From NCBI GenBank assembly GCA_963822615.1, contig CAWGIM010000021.1, positions 1,054,001 through 1,118,000 on the forward strand: a stretch of 64,000 nt of DNA. Direction: 5' to 3'. The translations under genes were made by a program, and so were the position numbers. A model generated the notes under the pieces. The model was given only the letters and a program-made list of their open reading frames with translations, was not told the DNA's origin and searched no databases. Positions 15,772-24,821 of this stretch are shown one piece after another. The first letter of the stretch is position 1. Each line of letters begins with the position of its first letter. This DNA is from Trebonia sp963822615 (GTDB taxonomy: Bacteria; Actinomycetota; Actinomycetes; Streptosporangiales; Streptosporangiaceae).

Positions 15772-17109
15772 CTAAGCGCGCAGGGGAAGCTCCGCCGCCA
15801 GCTCGGCCGCGATCGCGCAGCACCCGGCGTCACCGCCGGCCGGCCCGACCAGTTGCACCCCGGCCGTGCGCCCCCCGTCGGTCGCCATCGCCGGCATCGC
15901 CAGCGCGGGCAGCCCGGTCAGCGAGATCGCCCGGCACTGGGCCATCAGGGCGGGCCCCTGGATTCGCTGCCCGTCGACCTCCACCGCCGCGCCGTGCGCC
16001 ACCGCCGACACCGCCGCGACCGGCAGCAGCAGCGCGTCCGCGTCGGCCAGCAGCGCGCTGACCCGGGCGACGATCTCCCGGGAGTACCGCCAGGCCTCCC
16101 GCACCGCCGGGTGCCCCCAGCCCCGGCCGGGCGGCCCGGCCAGCACCGCCCGGGTGCCCGGGCAGAGCAGGTCGGCGTCGTCGCCGACCAGGGCCCGCAG
16201 GTCGTCGAGCACGTCCAGGTCGTCGCGCAGGGTGTTGTAGACGGCGCTGGCGTCCTTGAGCACACCCCCGGCGTCGACCACCTGGTAGCCGGCCCGGCGG
16301 GCGGCCTGCCGCGCGGCCGCGAGGGCGTCGAGCGACTCGGCCGACACCGGGCCGGCCTCGCGGCCGCTGGTGACCGCGATCCGGCCGGTGCGCCGCGCGG
16401 GCGGGGCAGGCGCGCTCAGCCCGAACCAGTCGTCACCGTCGGGGCCGGCGATGACCGGCAGCACCCGGGCGATCATCGCCAGGTCGCGCGCGAAGATCCC
16501 CGGCACCTCCACCCGGCTCAGCAGCCCCCGCGGCGCGGGCGCCCCCGCGTAGGGCCGCTCCCTGGTGGCCCCGCCGCTCGGCATCCGCCCGGTCCGCGGC
16601 ACCAGGCCCGCGCTGGTCCGCAGCCCGTAGACGCCGGTGCACTGGGCGGGCCAGCGCACCGAGCCGCCGTAGTCGCCCCCGATGGCGAAGTCGACGATTC
16701 CCGCGGCCACCGCGACCGCGTCGCCGCCGCTCGACCCGCCCGGTGACACCGCCGGGTCGAAGGGGTGCAGCACCCGTCCGCCGAGCCGGGTCTCGGTGTC
16801 GATCCCGTTGCCGAACTCGGCGCAGTTAGCCTTGGCGAACACGGTGGCGCCGGCCGCCTTGAGCCGGGCCACGAACACCGCGTCGCGGTCCGGCACGTGG
16901 TCGGCCAGCAGCAGCGAGCCGCCCGCCGAGCGCAGCCCGGCGACAGCGAAGGTGTCCTTGACGGTGCAGGTCAGGCCGCCAAGCGGGCCGCCGGCGGTGA
17001 CCGTCTCGGCGTCGGTGACCGCTAGCAGTGCCCGGGTCCAGGCGAACTCAGCCGAACGGGTGCGGGCTCGCTCTAGCGGCCCCGCCGCTCCGCTGGGCGC
17101 GGTGGTCAT
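15772..17109 (-). CDS. amidase signature family hydrolase
   Basis: A 445-residue amidase with the Ser-cisSer-Lys triad: Lys51 (TCTVKDTFAV), Ser126 in VSPGGSSGGDAVAVAAG and nucleophile Ser150 in AIGGDYGGSVRWPA. The mid-region (ARDLAMIARVLPVIAGPDGDD) and the end (ISLTGLPALAMPAM, AGVQLVGPAGGD) are family-typical. It would hydrolyse a carboxamide or related C-N bond in the cytoplasm; substrate unknown, and no GatB/GatC lies nearby, so it is not the tRNA amidotransferase subunit. ATG at 17109 begins MTTAPSG; the frame stays open far upstream, but that stretch is the shadow of the lipoprotein gene, which ends 17 bases before this start. The two probably form an operon. Confidence 0.9.
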   Translation of the reverse strand: MTTAPSGAAGPLERARTRSAEFAWTRALLAVTDAETVTAGGPLGGLTCTVKDTFAVAGLRSAGGSLLLADHVPDRDAVFVARLKAAGATVFAKANCAEFGNGIDTETRLGGRVLHPFDPAVSPGGSSGGDAVAVAAGIVDFAIGGDYGGSVRWPAQCTGVYGLRTSAGLVPRTGRMPSGGATRERPYAGAPAPRGLLSRVEVPGIFARDLAMIARVLPVIAGPDGDDWFGLSAPAPPARRTGRIAVTSGREAGPVSAESLDALAAARQAARRAGYQVVDAGGVLKDASAVYNTLRDDLDVLDDLRALVGDDADLLCPGTRAVLAGPPGRGWGHPAVREAWRYSREIVARVSALLADADALLLPVAAVSAVAHGAAVEVDGQRIQGPALMAQCRAISLTGLPALAMPAMATDGGRTAGVQLVGPAGGDAGCCAIAAELAAELPLRA

Positions 17110-17126
17110 CGGGTTGGCCCGCCCGG

Positions 17127-17963
17127 CTAGCCCAGCATCGCCGCCGCGGCCTGCCGCTTCATCAGCTGGTAGATGATCGCCTGCTTGGTCACCGACGTCG
17201 GCGCGGCGGTCCCGTTGGCGCCCGCCGCGCCCGCGCCGAACACGTCCACCCCGCTGGTGCTCAGCAGCAGGTCGAGCGACACCTTGTTGGTGCCGAGGCT
17301 GCCGGTCTCGGTCAGCTCGACCGACGGCTGCCCGGCGACCTCCGGCCCGGCCACCGCGTGCAGGGTGAAGGTCCCGGTGGCGCCGTTGGCGCTCACCTTG
17401 AACGACCCGCACCGCCCGGCCAGGGCCTGGATGCCGGAGACGAAGGCGTTCGCCTCGGTGGCGCCGACGAACTGGTAGACGAGCTGGTCGTAGCCCTGCC
17501 CGGCGGCACCGACGCTGCTCGCGGCCATCGCCGTCTCGCCGAACCCGGTGGTTCCCAGGTGCTCGATGAACGTGGCGCAGGGCACGGTGCGCAGGTTGTA
17601 GGTGGCCACGGTGGTGGTGAGCGACGCGCCCGAGCTGACCGGCCCGCTGCTGGGGGTGGCGAACCCGGTCGGGAAGGCCGACTGCGGCAGCAGCACCGAC
17701 TCTAGCTGGGTGCCGGTGAGCTGCCCGGCGGCGGAGGGCAGGGGGGTCATCGACGCGGTTGGCAGCGCGAGGGCGCCGGTCGGCTGGGCGGTCGGCCCGG
17801 GCGAAGCAGGGGCGGTGCCCGCGGTGCTCGCGGACGGGCTCGAGCCGGCCGCCGTCGAGCTGCTCGACGAGGACGAGCACCCCGCGACGGTGACGAGGAC
17901 CCCGGCGACGGCGGCGAGCGCGGCGAGGGCCGGACGGGCACTGCGAACGGCGACTGAAGACAC
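17127..17963 (-). CDS. lipoprotein with PknH-sensor-like domain
   Basis: A 278-residue exported lipoprotein. Signal peptide residues 1-28 end in the lipobox VTVAGC with Cys29, followed by a Ser run and a Ser/Pro/Ala linker to about residue 75. The globular part (LTGTQLESVLLPQSAFPTGF; VPCATFIEHLGTTGFGETAMA; YQFVGATEANAFVSGIQALAGRCGSF) resembles the extracellular sensor domain of mycobacterial PknH-type kinases, including two cysteines that could pair. Here it is free-standing with no kinase. GTG at 17963 was chosen because it gives VRSARPAL before the hydrophobic stretch. Lies upstream of the amidase on the same strand. Ligand unknown. Confidence 0.72.
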   Translation of the reverse strand: MSSVAVRSARPALAALAAVAGVLVTVAGCSSSSSSSTAAGSSPSASTAGTAPASPGPTAQPTGALALPTASMTPLPSAAGQLTGTQLESVLLPQSAFPTGFATPSSGPVSSGASLTTTVATYNLRTVPCATFIEHLGTTGFGETAMAASSVGAAGQGYDQLVYQFVGATEANAFVSGIQALAGRCGSFKVSANGATGTFTLHAVAGPEVAGQPSVELTETGSLGTNKVSLDLLLSTSGVDVFGAGAAGANGTAAPTSVTKQAIIYQLMKRQAAAAMLG

Positions 17964-18169
17964 TGGCGCTACCAACCTCGGATTATCTGTACCTGGACAC
18001 CTGACAACGTACCGTCCCCGCGGTCCGGGGCCGCCCGCGCCCGCGACCGGGAGAAACCGGCAACCGAGGCAGCGGTGGTACCCGGGGCAACGGCATCCGA
18101 GATAATGGCGACCGGACACCGGCGTTCGCCTCTCGACGCGTCGGCCAGAGGAAGGGAAAGATTAACGTT

Positions 18170-18922
18170 ATGCCACAGCGAATCGCGATCGTGACGGGGG
18201 CCGCCCGCGGCATCGGTGCCGGGACGGCCAAGCGGCTGGCGGCCGACGGGCTGGCCGTCGGGGTGCTCGACCTCAAGGAGGACGACGGTGCCCGCACCGT
18301 CGGCGAGATCGAGGAGGCCGGCGGCAAGGCGATCGCGGTCGGGGCCAACGTCGCCGACGCCGACCAGGTCAGCGCGGCCGTGGAAAAGGTGGCGGCCGAG
18401 CTCGGCGAGCCCACCGTGCTGGTCAACAACGCCGGCGTCACCCGCGACAACCTGCTGTTCAAGATGTCCGAGACGGACTGGGACACGGTCATGAACGTGC
18501 ACCTGCGGGGCGCCTTCCTGATGACCCGCGCCGTGCAGCAGTACATGGTCGCCGCCAAGTGGGGCCGCATCGTCAACCTGTCGTCCACCTCCGCCGTCGG
18601 CAACCGCGGCCAGGTCAACTACTCCGCCGCCAAGGCCGGGATGCAGGGCTTCACCAAGACCCTCGCGATCGAGCTGGGCAAGTTCGGCATCACCGCCAAC
18701 GCGGTCGCGCCCGGCTTCATCGTGACCGACATGACGGAGGCCACCGCGGCCCGCGTCGGCGTGTCGTTCGAGGACTACCAGGCCGCCGCCGCCGCCAAGA
18801 TCGCGGTCCAGCGGGTCGGCGAGCCGGCCGACATCGCCAACGTGGTCTCGTTCTTCGTCAGCGAGGCCTCCGGCTTCGTCTCCGGCCAGGTCATCTACGC
18901 GGCCGGCGGCCCTGTTTCCTAG
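18170..18922 (+). CDS. fabG: SDR-family 3-oxoacyl-ACP reductase-like protein
   Basis: A 250-residue short-chain dehydrogenase. Nucleotide site GAARGIGAG (10-18), NNAG (86-89), Asn110, Ser138/139, Tyr151 and Lys155 (YSAAK) make a complete catalytic set; KQEY-style C-terminus ends GQVIYAAGGPVS. The D35 in VLDLKED after strand 2 suggests NAD(H) preference over NADP(H). The sequence has the FabG pattern (PTVLVNNAGVTRDNLLFKMSETDWDTVMNVHLRG), but with two acyl-CoA dehydrogenase genes directly downstream it may be a 3-hydroxyacyl-CoA dehydrogenase/reductase of a beta-oxidation-like route. ATG preceded by GGAAGGGAAAG. Confidence 0.88.
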   Translation: MPQRIAIVTGAARGIGAGTAKRLAADGLAVGVLDLKEDDGARTVGEIEEAGGKAIAVGANVADADQVSAAVEKVAAELGEPTVLVNNAGVTRDNLLFKMSETDWDTVMNVHLRGAFLMTRAVQQYMVAAKWGRIVNLSSTSAVGNRGQVNYSAAKAGMQGFTKTLAIELGKFGITANAVAPGFIVTDMTEATAARVGVSFEDYQAAAAAKIAVQRVGEPADIANVVSFFVSEASGFVSGQVIYAAGGPVS

Positions 18923-18966
18923 CAGAGCTTTCTAACGCAGTCCTCTAACGCAAGGGAGCGTCAGCG

Positions 18967-20162
18967 GTGAGCGACAGCCAACAGCAGGAAGCGGACCTGC
19001 GGGCCCGGGTCCGTGCCTTCTGCGCCGGGCACGACCCGGCCGCCACCGCGCGAGCGGAGTTCCTCAGCGCCCAGTTCGACGCGGGCCTGGCCGCCGTGCA
19101 CTACCCGGCCGGGCACGGCGGCCTCGGCCTGGCGCGGACGCTGCAGCCGGCCGCCGACGAGGAGTTCGCCCGGGCGGGCGCGCCCCGGCTCGACCCGCGG
19201 CGCAACCCGATCGGCCTGGGCATGGCGGCGCCGACGCTGCTCGCCTTCGGCTCCGACGAGCAGAAGTCCCGCTGGCTGAAGCCGCTGTGGCTGGCCGACG
19301 ACATCTGGTGCCAGCTGTTCAGCGAGCCCGGCGCGGGCAGCGACCTGGCCGGCCTGGCCACCCGGGCGGTCCGCGACGGCGACCGCTGGGTGGTCAACGG
19401 CCAGAAGGTGTGGACGTCGCTCGCCCACCACGCCGACTGGGCCCTGCTGCTCGCCCGCACCGACCCCGACGTGCCCAAGCACGCGGGCCTTTCCTATTTC
19501 GTGCTGGACATGCACGCGCCCGGGGTCGAGGTCCGCCCGCTGCGCCAGCTCACCGGCGAGGCCGAGTTCAACGAGGTCTTCCTCACCGACGTGGCGGTAC
19601 CCGACGCCAGCCGGCTGGGCGAGGTCGGGGCAGGCTGGAAGGTCGCCAACGCGACGCTGATGAACGAGCGGGTGTCCATCGGCAACGCCACCGCGGTGCC
19701 GCGGGAGACCGGCACCATCGGCTTCGCCGCCAGCTCCTGGCGCCAGCACCCGGAGCTGCGCACTCACGAGCTGCATGCCAGCGCCTGCTGGCGCTGTGGG
19801 CCCAGGCGGAGCTGGGCCGGCTGGCCGGGGAACGGCTGCGCCAGCAGCTCGCGGCGGGCGAGCCGGGCCCCGAGGGCTCGGCCGGCAAGCTCAGCTACGC
19901 CCGGCTCAACCAGGAGGTCTCCGCGTTCGAGGCCGAACTGCTCGGCGCCGGCGGCCTCACCTACGACGACTGGTCGATCCGCCGCGAGGGTTCCAGCGAC
20001 TGGACCCGCAACGCCGCCTACCGTTACCTGCGAGCCAAGGGCAACTCGATCGAGGGCGGCACCTCGGAGATCCTGCGCAACATCATCGCCGACCGGGTGC
20101 TCGGCCTGCCGCCCGAGCCGCGCGCCGATACGAACGTGCCGTGGAAGGAGCTGCCGCGCTGA
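18967..20162 (+). CDS. acyl-CoA dehydrogenase, catalytic-type subunit (frameshifted)
   Basis: About 398 residues after repair. FAD/substrate signatures: LWLADDIWCQLFSEPGAGSDLAG, RWVVNGQKVWTSLAHHADWALLLART, and C-terminal NSIEGGTSEILRNIIADRVLGLP. Glu234 in MNERVSIGNA occupies the helix-G position used as catalytic base in isovaleryl/long-chain-type and mycobacterial FadE enzymes. Its stop overlaps the next acyl-CoA dehydrogenase start (TGATG), so the two are probably made together as a heteromer. The frame breaks at about 19775-19785 (net minus one or plus two), where HELHA should run into LLALWAQAELGRLAG. GTG start after AAGGGAG. Confidence 0.87.
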
Positions 20163-21427
20163 TGGCGACCGTGCAGGAAGATACCGAACGGGGGCGGCTG
20201 GCCCCGCCCGGCCTGCTTTACTCCGACACCGAGCGGGACCTCGCGGCGGCCCTGGCCGACCTGCTCGGCCGCAAGGCGGCCGCGGCCGACGTGATCGCCC
20301 GCACCGAGCGCACCGAGACCTACGACCTGGCGCTGTGGCGGACGGTAGCGGCCGAGATCGGCATCGCCGGCCTGCTGATACCGGAGGCACTGGGCGGGGC
20401 CGGGGCGACCTACCGTGAGCTGGCGGCCGCGGCCGAGCAGTTCGGCGCGTTCACCGCCCCCATCCCGTACCTGGGCAGCGCCGCCGCCGCGACCGCCGCC
20501 CTGCTGTCGGCGGCCCGCCGTTCGGCCAGCGCCTCCGCTGGTACTGGGCCTGCCGACCCGGCCGGGACCGCCCCGGTCTCGCCCGCGGCCGGCCTGCTCC
20601 GCCAGCTAGCCGACGGGTCGGTCACCGCGGCCCTGGCGGTGACCGTGACCGCCCGTCCGGGCGCGGCCTTCCCCGCGGCCGTGCGGGTGGCCGGGCGGGA
20701 CAGCGCGGCCGGGTACGGCGGCACCGGCGGCGGGGCGGCCGCGGTCAAGCTGCGCGGCCAGGTCGCGGCCGTCGCGGACGCGCTGCCGGCCGACATCCTG
20801 CTGGTGCCCGCCGACGGCGTGCCGAACGCGCTGTACCTGGTGGAGGCGACCGCGCCGGGCGTGCACCGCACGCCGCTGGTATCGCTCGACATGACCAGGC
20901 AGCTGTGCGACATCACCCTCGACGGCGCCCCGGCCCGCCAGGTCGCGGTGGGCGCGGCGGCCGAGGCGGCGGTCCAGGCCGGCCTGACGGCGGGCGCCGC
21001 CATCCTCGCGGCCGAGCAGCTCGGCCTGGCCCAGCGCTGCCTGGACCTGACCGTCGGCTACGTGAAGGAGCGGCGCCAGTTCGCCCGGCCGATCGGCTCC
21101 TTCCAGGCGGTCAAGCACCGGCTGGCCGACCTGTGGACCGCGATCACCCTGGCCCGGGCCGCGTCCAGGTACGCCGCCGCCTGCCTGGCGGCCGACGACC
21201 CCGATGCCCCGGTCGCGGTCGCGCTGGCCAAGTCGGCCTGCTGCGAGGCCGCGGTGCTGGCGGCGGAAGAGTGCGTCCAGCTGCACGGCGGCATCGGCTT
21301 CACCTGGGAGCACCCGGCCCACCTGTACCTCAAGCGGGCCAAGGCGTCGGCCGCCGCCTACGGCACTCCCGGCGCCCACCGGGCGGGCCTGGCGACGCTG
21401 GTCAACCTGCCGCCCCCGCCCGGGTAA
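20162..21427 (+). CDS. acyl-CoA dehydrogenase, probable non-catalytic partner
   Basis: A 421-residue acyl-CoA dehydrogenase fold. N-terminal helical domain (LYSDTERDLAAALADLLG; WRTVAAEIGIAGLLIPEALGGAGA), beta domain (LYLVEATAPGVHRTPLVSLDMTRQLCDITLDGAPARQV), C-terminal helices (AAILAAEQLGLAQRCLDLTVGYVKERRQFARPIGSFQAVKH; QLHGGIGFTWEHPAHLYLKRAK). At the helix-G position where its neighbour has Glu, this protein reads AVQAGLTAGAAI with no acid. That split (one catalytic, one not) is the pattern of the alpha2beta2 acyl-CoA dehydrogenases of actinobacterial steroid side-chain degradation. An Ala/Gly/Pro-rich insert (about 115-145) is unusual. ATG overlaps the previous stop. Confidence 0.87.
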   Translation: MATVQEDTERGRLAPPGLLYSDTERDLAAALADLLGRKAAAADVIARTERTETYDLALWRTVAAEIGIAGLLIPEALGGAGATYRELAAAAEQFGAFTAPIPYLGSAAAATAALLSAARRSASASAGTGPADPAGTAPVSPAAGLLRQLADGSVTAALAVTVTARPGAAFPAAVRVAGRDSAAGYGGTGGGAAAVKLRGQVAAVADALPADILLVPADGVPNALYLVEATAPGVHRTPLVSLDMTRQLCDITLDGAPARQVAVGAAAEAAVQAGLTAGAAILAAEQLGLAQRCLDLTVGYVKERRQFARPIGSFQAVKHRLADLWTAITLARAASRYAAACLAADDPDAPVAVALAKSACCEAAVLAAEECVQLHGGIGFTWEHPAHLYLKRAKASAAAYGTPGAHRAGLATLVNLPPPPG

Positions 21428-21433
21428 CCCGCA

Positions 21434-21471
21434 TTACTCGTGCTCCGGGCGGTTACTCGTGCTCCGGGCGG
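21434..21471. repeat. 19-bp tandem duplication
   Basis: TTACTCGTGCTCCGGGCGG occurs twice in a row (21434-21452 and 21453-21471). The second copy contains the stop and last codons (PEHE) of the small membrane protein on the minus strand. Confidence 0.9.
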
Positions 21472-21851
21472 CTGCCTTCCCGGCGGCTGCCCGCGGCCCG
21501 GTCGAAGTCCGCGTCCCGCTGCGCGGGCATCACGTGCCTGCCCGGCACCGCGGGCAGGTCGGGCCGGGTAGGTGCCTCGGCCCCGGTCGGCGCGGCGGCG
21601 TCGCCCGCCTCCCCGTCGCCCGCCCCCGGATCGATCAGGTCCTCACTGGCCAGGTCCCCGCTCAGCTCGGTGCCCGGCTGCACGAACCCTGGCAGCATCA
21701 CGCCGAAGCGCTTAGCCCGCCGGTTCGCCCGCGCCTGCCACGAGTCCGCCACCGCCGCCGCGCTGACCAGGATCGCCGTAAAGATCGACATGACGACCAC
21801 GATCACCCAGATGGCGGCGGGCGAGGCCGTAGTGCGTACCGCCTCGTCCAT
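21453..21851 (-). CDS. single-pass membrane protein, function unknown
   Basis: A 132-residue protein with a short N-terminus (MDEAVRTTASP), one membrane helix at about 13-33 (AIWVIVVVMSIFTAILVSAAAV) and a basic patch after it (WQARANRRAKRFG), so the long C-terminal tail should be cytoplasmic. The tail is rich in Asp/Glu/Pro/Gly/Ala and ends in an Arg/Glu segment. I recognise no family. It lies 82 bases after the beta-propeller lipoprotein on the same strand and may belong to the LacI-headed unit. ATG at 21851 chosen because family-like membrane proteins begin close to the helix. Confidence 0.6.
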   Translation of the reverse strand: MDEAVRTTASPAAIWVIVVVMSIFTAILVSAAAVADSWQARANRRAKRFGVMLPGFVQPGTELSGDLASEDLIDPGAGDGEAGDAAAPTGAEAPTRPDLPAVPGRHVMPAQRDADFDRAAGSRREGSRPEHE

Positions 21852-21933
21852 AGCTGGCCCCCTCAACCAGCACCATCCACCGCCCTACCTACCCCCGCGC
21901 CCCACCGGCAACACGAGCCCCGGGCCCGCCGTG

Positions 21934-23460
21934 TCAGCGCCCGGCGGGCAGGCGCGCGGTCGCGATCGCCTGCACCTGGCCTGACCCGTAGTCGGCGACC
22001 AGCAGGGTCCCGTCGGCCGAGACCGCCATGTCCCGGGGAAACAGCCCGGCCGGGAGGACGCCCGCCAGGGCGGGCCGGCCAGCCAGCGCGGCCGGCCCGC
22101 TCACCACCGACAGCGCCGAGCTGGCGCCGGCCGCGCCGAAGCGGTTGGAGTCCGCCACCACGACCAGGGAGCCGCCGCGCACCGCGGCCAGCCCGACCGG
22201 CTCCGAGCCGACCCGGACGACGGCCGTCAGTGCGTCGGCCGGGTTACTCGCCAGCCCGGCAGCGGAGAAGCAGAGCAGGTCGTTGCTGGCCCGCGCGGTT
22301 ACCCAGACCTGGCTGCCGCCGGCCGCGGTGATGACGCGGACCGGCTGGAAGCCGGCGTCGACGACGGCGACCACCGACCGGGCCGGATCGGTCTCCGCCC
22401 GGCCCAGGTCAGCCACCGTGAGGGTGCCGGGCAGGGTAGGCGAGGCGGTGCCGTACGCCTGGCCCGCCGGGCAGGCGACCGGGTTTCCGCGGGTGACCGG
22501 GTGCTGCCCGGCCCCGGTGCCCTCGCTGGTCGCGTAGAGCCAGTGGCCGTCGGGGGAGACGGCGAGGCCGACCGGGGCAACCCCGAGGGGGACCGCGCCC
22601 AGGTAGCCGGCGCTATCCGGGCCGAAGCCGCGGGCGGCCGCCCGGGCCAGGTCGAACACGGCCGCCTGGTGCGCGGACTCCAGGCTGACGAAGGCAAAGC
22701 GGCTGTCCGGGGAGACGGCGACCTCGATCGCCCCGGCCGTGGCCGGGCCGCCGCCGGCGACCGGGGCGCTGAGCGTGCCCAGGACCGCGCCGGCGGTCCC
22801 CGCCTCGGCCCGCGCCACGCTGAGCACCACCACGCCGCTGCCCTCGGCCACCAGCAGGTACTTCCCGTCGGGGGTGACCACCGCGCCCGCGGGGGCGGCG
22901 AGGCCGCCCGCGGCCGGCGGCAGGGGAACCGGCCGCGCGACGCCGACGGCCACCGTCCCCGCGTCCTGGCCCGCCGGGAGGCGCAGCACCGTGACGGCCG
23001 CGCTCGCGGCCGGCCCGGAACCGCTCCCCGCCTGCTCGGTCACCGCGAACGCCCAGCGGCCGTCCGGCGTCACCGCCACGCCGAACGGCTGGCCGCCGGT
23101 CCGCGCCGTCGCCGTGCCAGCCGATCCGAGGGCCGGCCCGGACGCGGTCGCCGTCGAGCACCCGGGTGACGCCAGCGCCCGGCCCGGGAGGGCCGGCGGC
23201 GCGCCAGTGCCGGAGGAGACAGCAGTGCCGGAAGAGGCGCCAGTGCCGGAAGAGACAGCAGTGCCGGCAGAGGCGCCAGTGCCGGCAGAGGCGCCAGTGC
23301 CGGCAGAGGCGCCAGTGCTGGAAGGAGCGGCGGCACTAGAAACGGCGGGAGTGGCGGGGGCGCCGGCGCTGCACCCGGCCAGCGCCGCCAGCGCGGTCAC
23401 CCCGAGCACGCCCGCCGCCAGCAGGGCTGGCCGGTTACGGGCCGACCGGTCACCGCCCAC
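21934..23460 (-). CDS. YVTN-type beta-propeller lipoprotein
   Basis: A 508-residue exported lipoprotein. Signal peptide with lipobox ALAGC, Cys30, then a 60-residue linker of GASAGT/AVSSGT hexapeptides encoded by 18-bp repeats. The rest is a seven-bladed-propeller-like array: each blade has a PDGRWAFAVT-type turn (VTPDGRWAFAV, VTPDGKYLLVAEG, VSPDSRFAFVSLE, VSPDGHWLYATSE, VSADGTLLVADYG). Such surface propellers usually bind proteins or polymers; no enzyme motif is seen. It starts three bases after the LacI stop, so the two genes form an operon and it is probably under that regulator's own control. Confidence 0.82.
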   Translation of the reverse strand: MGGDRSARNRPALLAAGVLGVTALAALAGCSAGAPATPAVSSAAAPSSTGASAGTGASAGTGASAGTAVSSGTGASSGTAVSSGTGAPPALPGRALASPGCSTATASGPALGSAGTATARTGGQPFGVAVTPDGRWAFAVTEQAGSGSGPAASAAVTVLRLPAGQDAGTVAVGVARPVPLPPAAGGLAAPAGAVVTPDGKYLLVAEGSGVVVLSVARAEAGTAGAVLGTLSAPVAGGGPATAGAIEVAVSPDSRFAFVSLESAHQAAVFDLARAAARGFGPDSAGYLGAVPLGVAPVGLAVSPDGHWLYATSEGTGAGQHPVTRGNPVACPAGQAYGTASPTLPGTLTVADLGRAETDPARSVVAVVDAGFQPVRVITAAGGSQVWVTARASNDLLCFSAAGLASNPADALTAVVRVGSEPVGLAAVRGGSLVVVADSNRFGAAGASSALSVVSGPAALAGRPALAGVLPAGLFPRDMAVSADGTLLVADYGSGQVQAIATARLPAGR

Positions 23461-23463
23461 GGC

Positions 23464-24660
23464 TCAGGACCGCTGCTGGCGGGCGGCCGACAGGTCGGTG
23501 ACCCCGGCCAGCCGCCCGCTGCCGGCCTGGCAGCCGCAGCTTTCCCGGCACATCAGCCGGGTGGGCAGCGAGATGTCGCGCTCGGCCGGGGCCTCGCCGC
23601 CGATCATCGAGTACAGCACCTCGAACGCCGTCCCGCCGAGCTCGCCGATCGGCTGGCGCACGGTGGTCATCAGCGGGCGGGTGTGCCTGGCCATCGGGAT
23701 GTCGTCAAACCCGGTGACCGCGACCTGGCGGGGCACGTCCACCCCGGACTGGCGCAGCGCGTGCATCACGCCGAGCGCGGTCATGTCGTTGGCGCAGACG
23801 ATGGCCCGGGGGAGCGGCGGCCCGGAGACCAGCAGGCGCTCGGTGACCACGGCCGCGCCCGCCGCGTAGTAGTTCCCCTGCCACTGCGGGCCCGAGTACA
23901 GCACCGCGCCCGCCGCGGCCGCCTCGGCCGCCAGGGTCTGCAGCCGTGCCTGGCTGTCCGGGCTGTCGCCGTACCCGCTGAGGTAGCCGAGGGTGGTGTA
24001 GCCGTGGTCGTACAGCAGGTGCCTGGCCAGGGCGCGCATCCCGGTCACGTTGTCGCTGCCCACGTTGGCGGTGGTGGGGCTGGGGATGCCGGCCAGGGTG
24101 ACGATCGGCACCTGCCGGGAGATCTCGTCGATCTGGCCGGGGTCGAGCACCTGGTCATGCAGGATCAGGCCGTCGCTCTTGCGCGCGATCGCCAGCACCC
24201 GGCGGCTCGCCTCGTGGTCGGTGATGTCCACCGACCGCAGCAGCAGGTCGAAGCCGCGGCGCTGGGCGGCCCGCTCGACGCCCCGGTTGAGCATGTCGTG
24301 GAACTGCAGCGACTCGGTCTCGTCGGCGAACGCGTCGTAGCCCAGCAGCCCGGCGGTGTCCCAGGCGGCGCCCGCGCCGCCCGGCAGCACCGGGGCGGGG
24401 ATGGGCACGCCGGCCGTCAGCGGCCGCCGCATGACGATGCCGACGACCTCCTTGAGCCGGACCGACAGGGCGCGGGCGGCGCTGTCGGGAACGTAGCCGA
24501 GCTCGGTCACCGCGCGCCGCACCCGGTCGCTGATCTCCGGGCTGGGGTTCCGGCGGCCGTTGAGCACACGCGACACCGAGGCGATGGAGACTCCGGCCGC
24601 CCGGGCGACGTCGTAGATGGTGGGCGCGCCCGACTCGCCTTGCCCGGTACTGTCAGCCAC
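23464..24660 (-). CDS. LacI-family transcription regulator
   Basis: A 398-residue regulator. N-terminal helix-turn-helix and hinge: PTIYDVARAAGVSIASVSRVLNG, then ISDRVRRAVTELGYVPDSAARALS (residues about 13-65). The effector domain has LGFDDIP-type and GYLSGYGDSPDSQARLQT blocks (AIVCANDMTALGVMHALRQSGVDVPRQVAVTGFDDIPMARHTRPLMTTV in pieces), so a sugar-like ligand is expected. There is an extra 40-residue segment after the first strand (RRPLTAGVPIPAPVLPGGAG) and a Cys-rich tail (CRESCGCQAG) common in actinobacterial members. GTG start with GGAGG seven bases upstream. Two LacI-type operators lie 118-175 bases upstream, implying autoregulation. Confidence 0.9.
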   Translation of the reverse strand: MADSTGQGESGAPTIYDVARAAGVSIASVSRVLNGRRNPSPEISDRVRRAVTELGYVPDSAARALSVRLKEVVGIVMRRPLTAGVPIPAPVLPGGAGAAWDTAGLLGYDAFADETESLQFHDMLNRGVERAAQRRGFDLLLRSVDITDHEASRRVLAIARKSDGLILHDQVLDPGQIDEISRQVPIVTLAGIPSPTTANVGSDNVTGMRALARHLLYDHGYTTLGYLSGYGDSPDSQARLQTLAAEAAAAGAVLYSGPQWQGNYYAAGAAVVTERLLVSGPPLPRAIVCANDMTALGVMHALRQSGVDVPRQVAVTGFDDIPMARHTRPLMTTVRQPIGELGGTAFEVLYSMIGGEAPAERDISLPTRLMCRESCGCQAGSGRLAGVTDLSAARQQRS

Positions 24661-24777
24661 CGCGTTCGCCTCCTTGCTCCGCCTGGCCGCGTCAACGCCC
24701 CGCCTGCCGCGCCGCCGCTGGCCCGCGCCGCGCCGCGATGCCGGCGGGCCGCGATGCCGGCGTGCCGGCTGGAAGCA

Positions 24778-24791
24778 GGTAAGCGCTTACC
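24778..24791. promoter_or_regulatory. LacI-family operator 1
   Basis: GGTAAGCGCTTACC, a perfect 14-base palindrome with the central CG flanked by AAG/CTT typical of LacI/GalR operators. It lies 118 bases upstream of the lacI start. Confidence 0.82.
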
Positions 24792-24821
24792 GTACTGTCG
24801 GGCCGAGTCGGCCGAGGCCGT

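Noticed and set aside
15772..17109. GatA subunit of the tRNA amidotransferase
   Set aside because: No gatB or gatC nearby and the substrate-region sequence differs; it is a general amidase-signature enzyme.
17110..17880. Extension of the amidase frame to 702 codons
   Set aside because: The extra 257 codons overlap the lipoprotein gene antisense-of-frame and match no family; the amidase domain begins at 17109.
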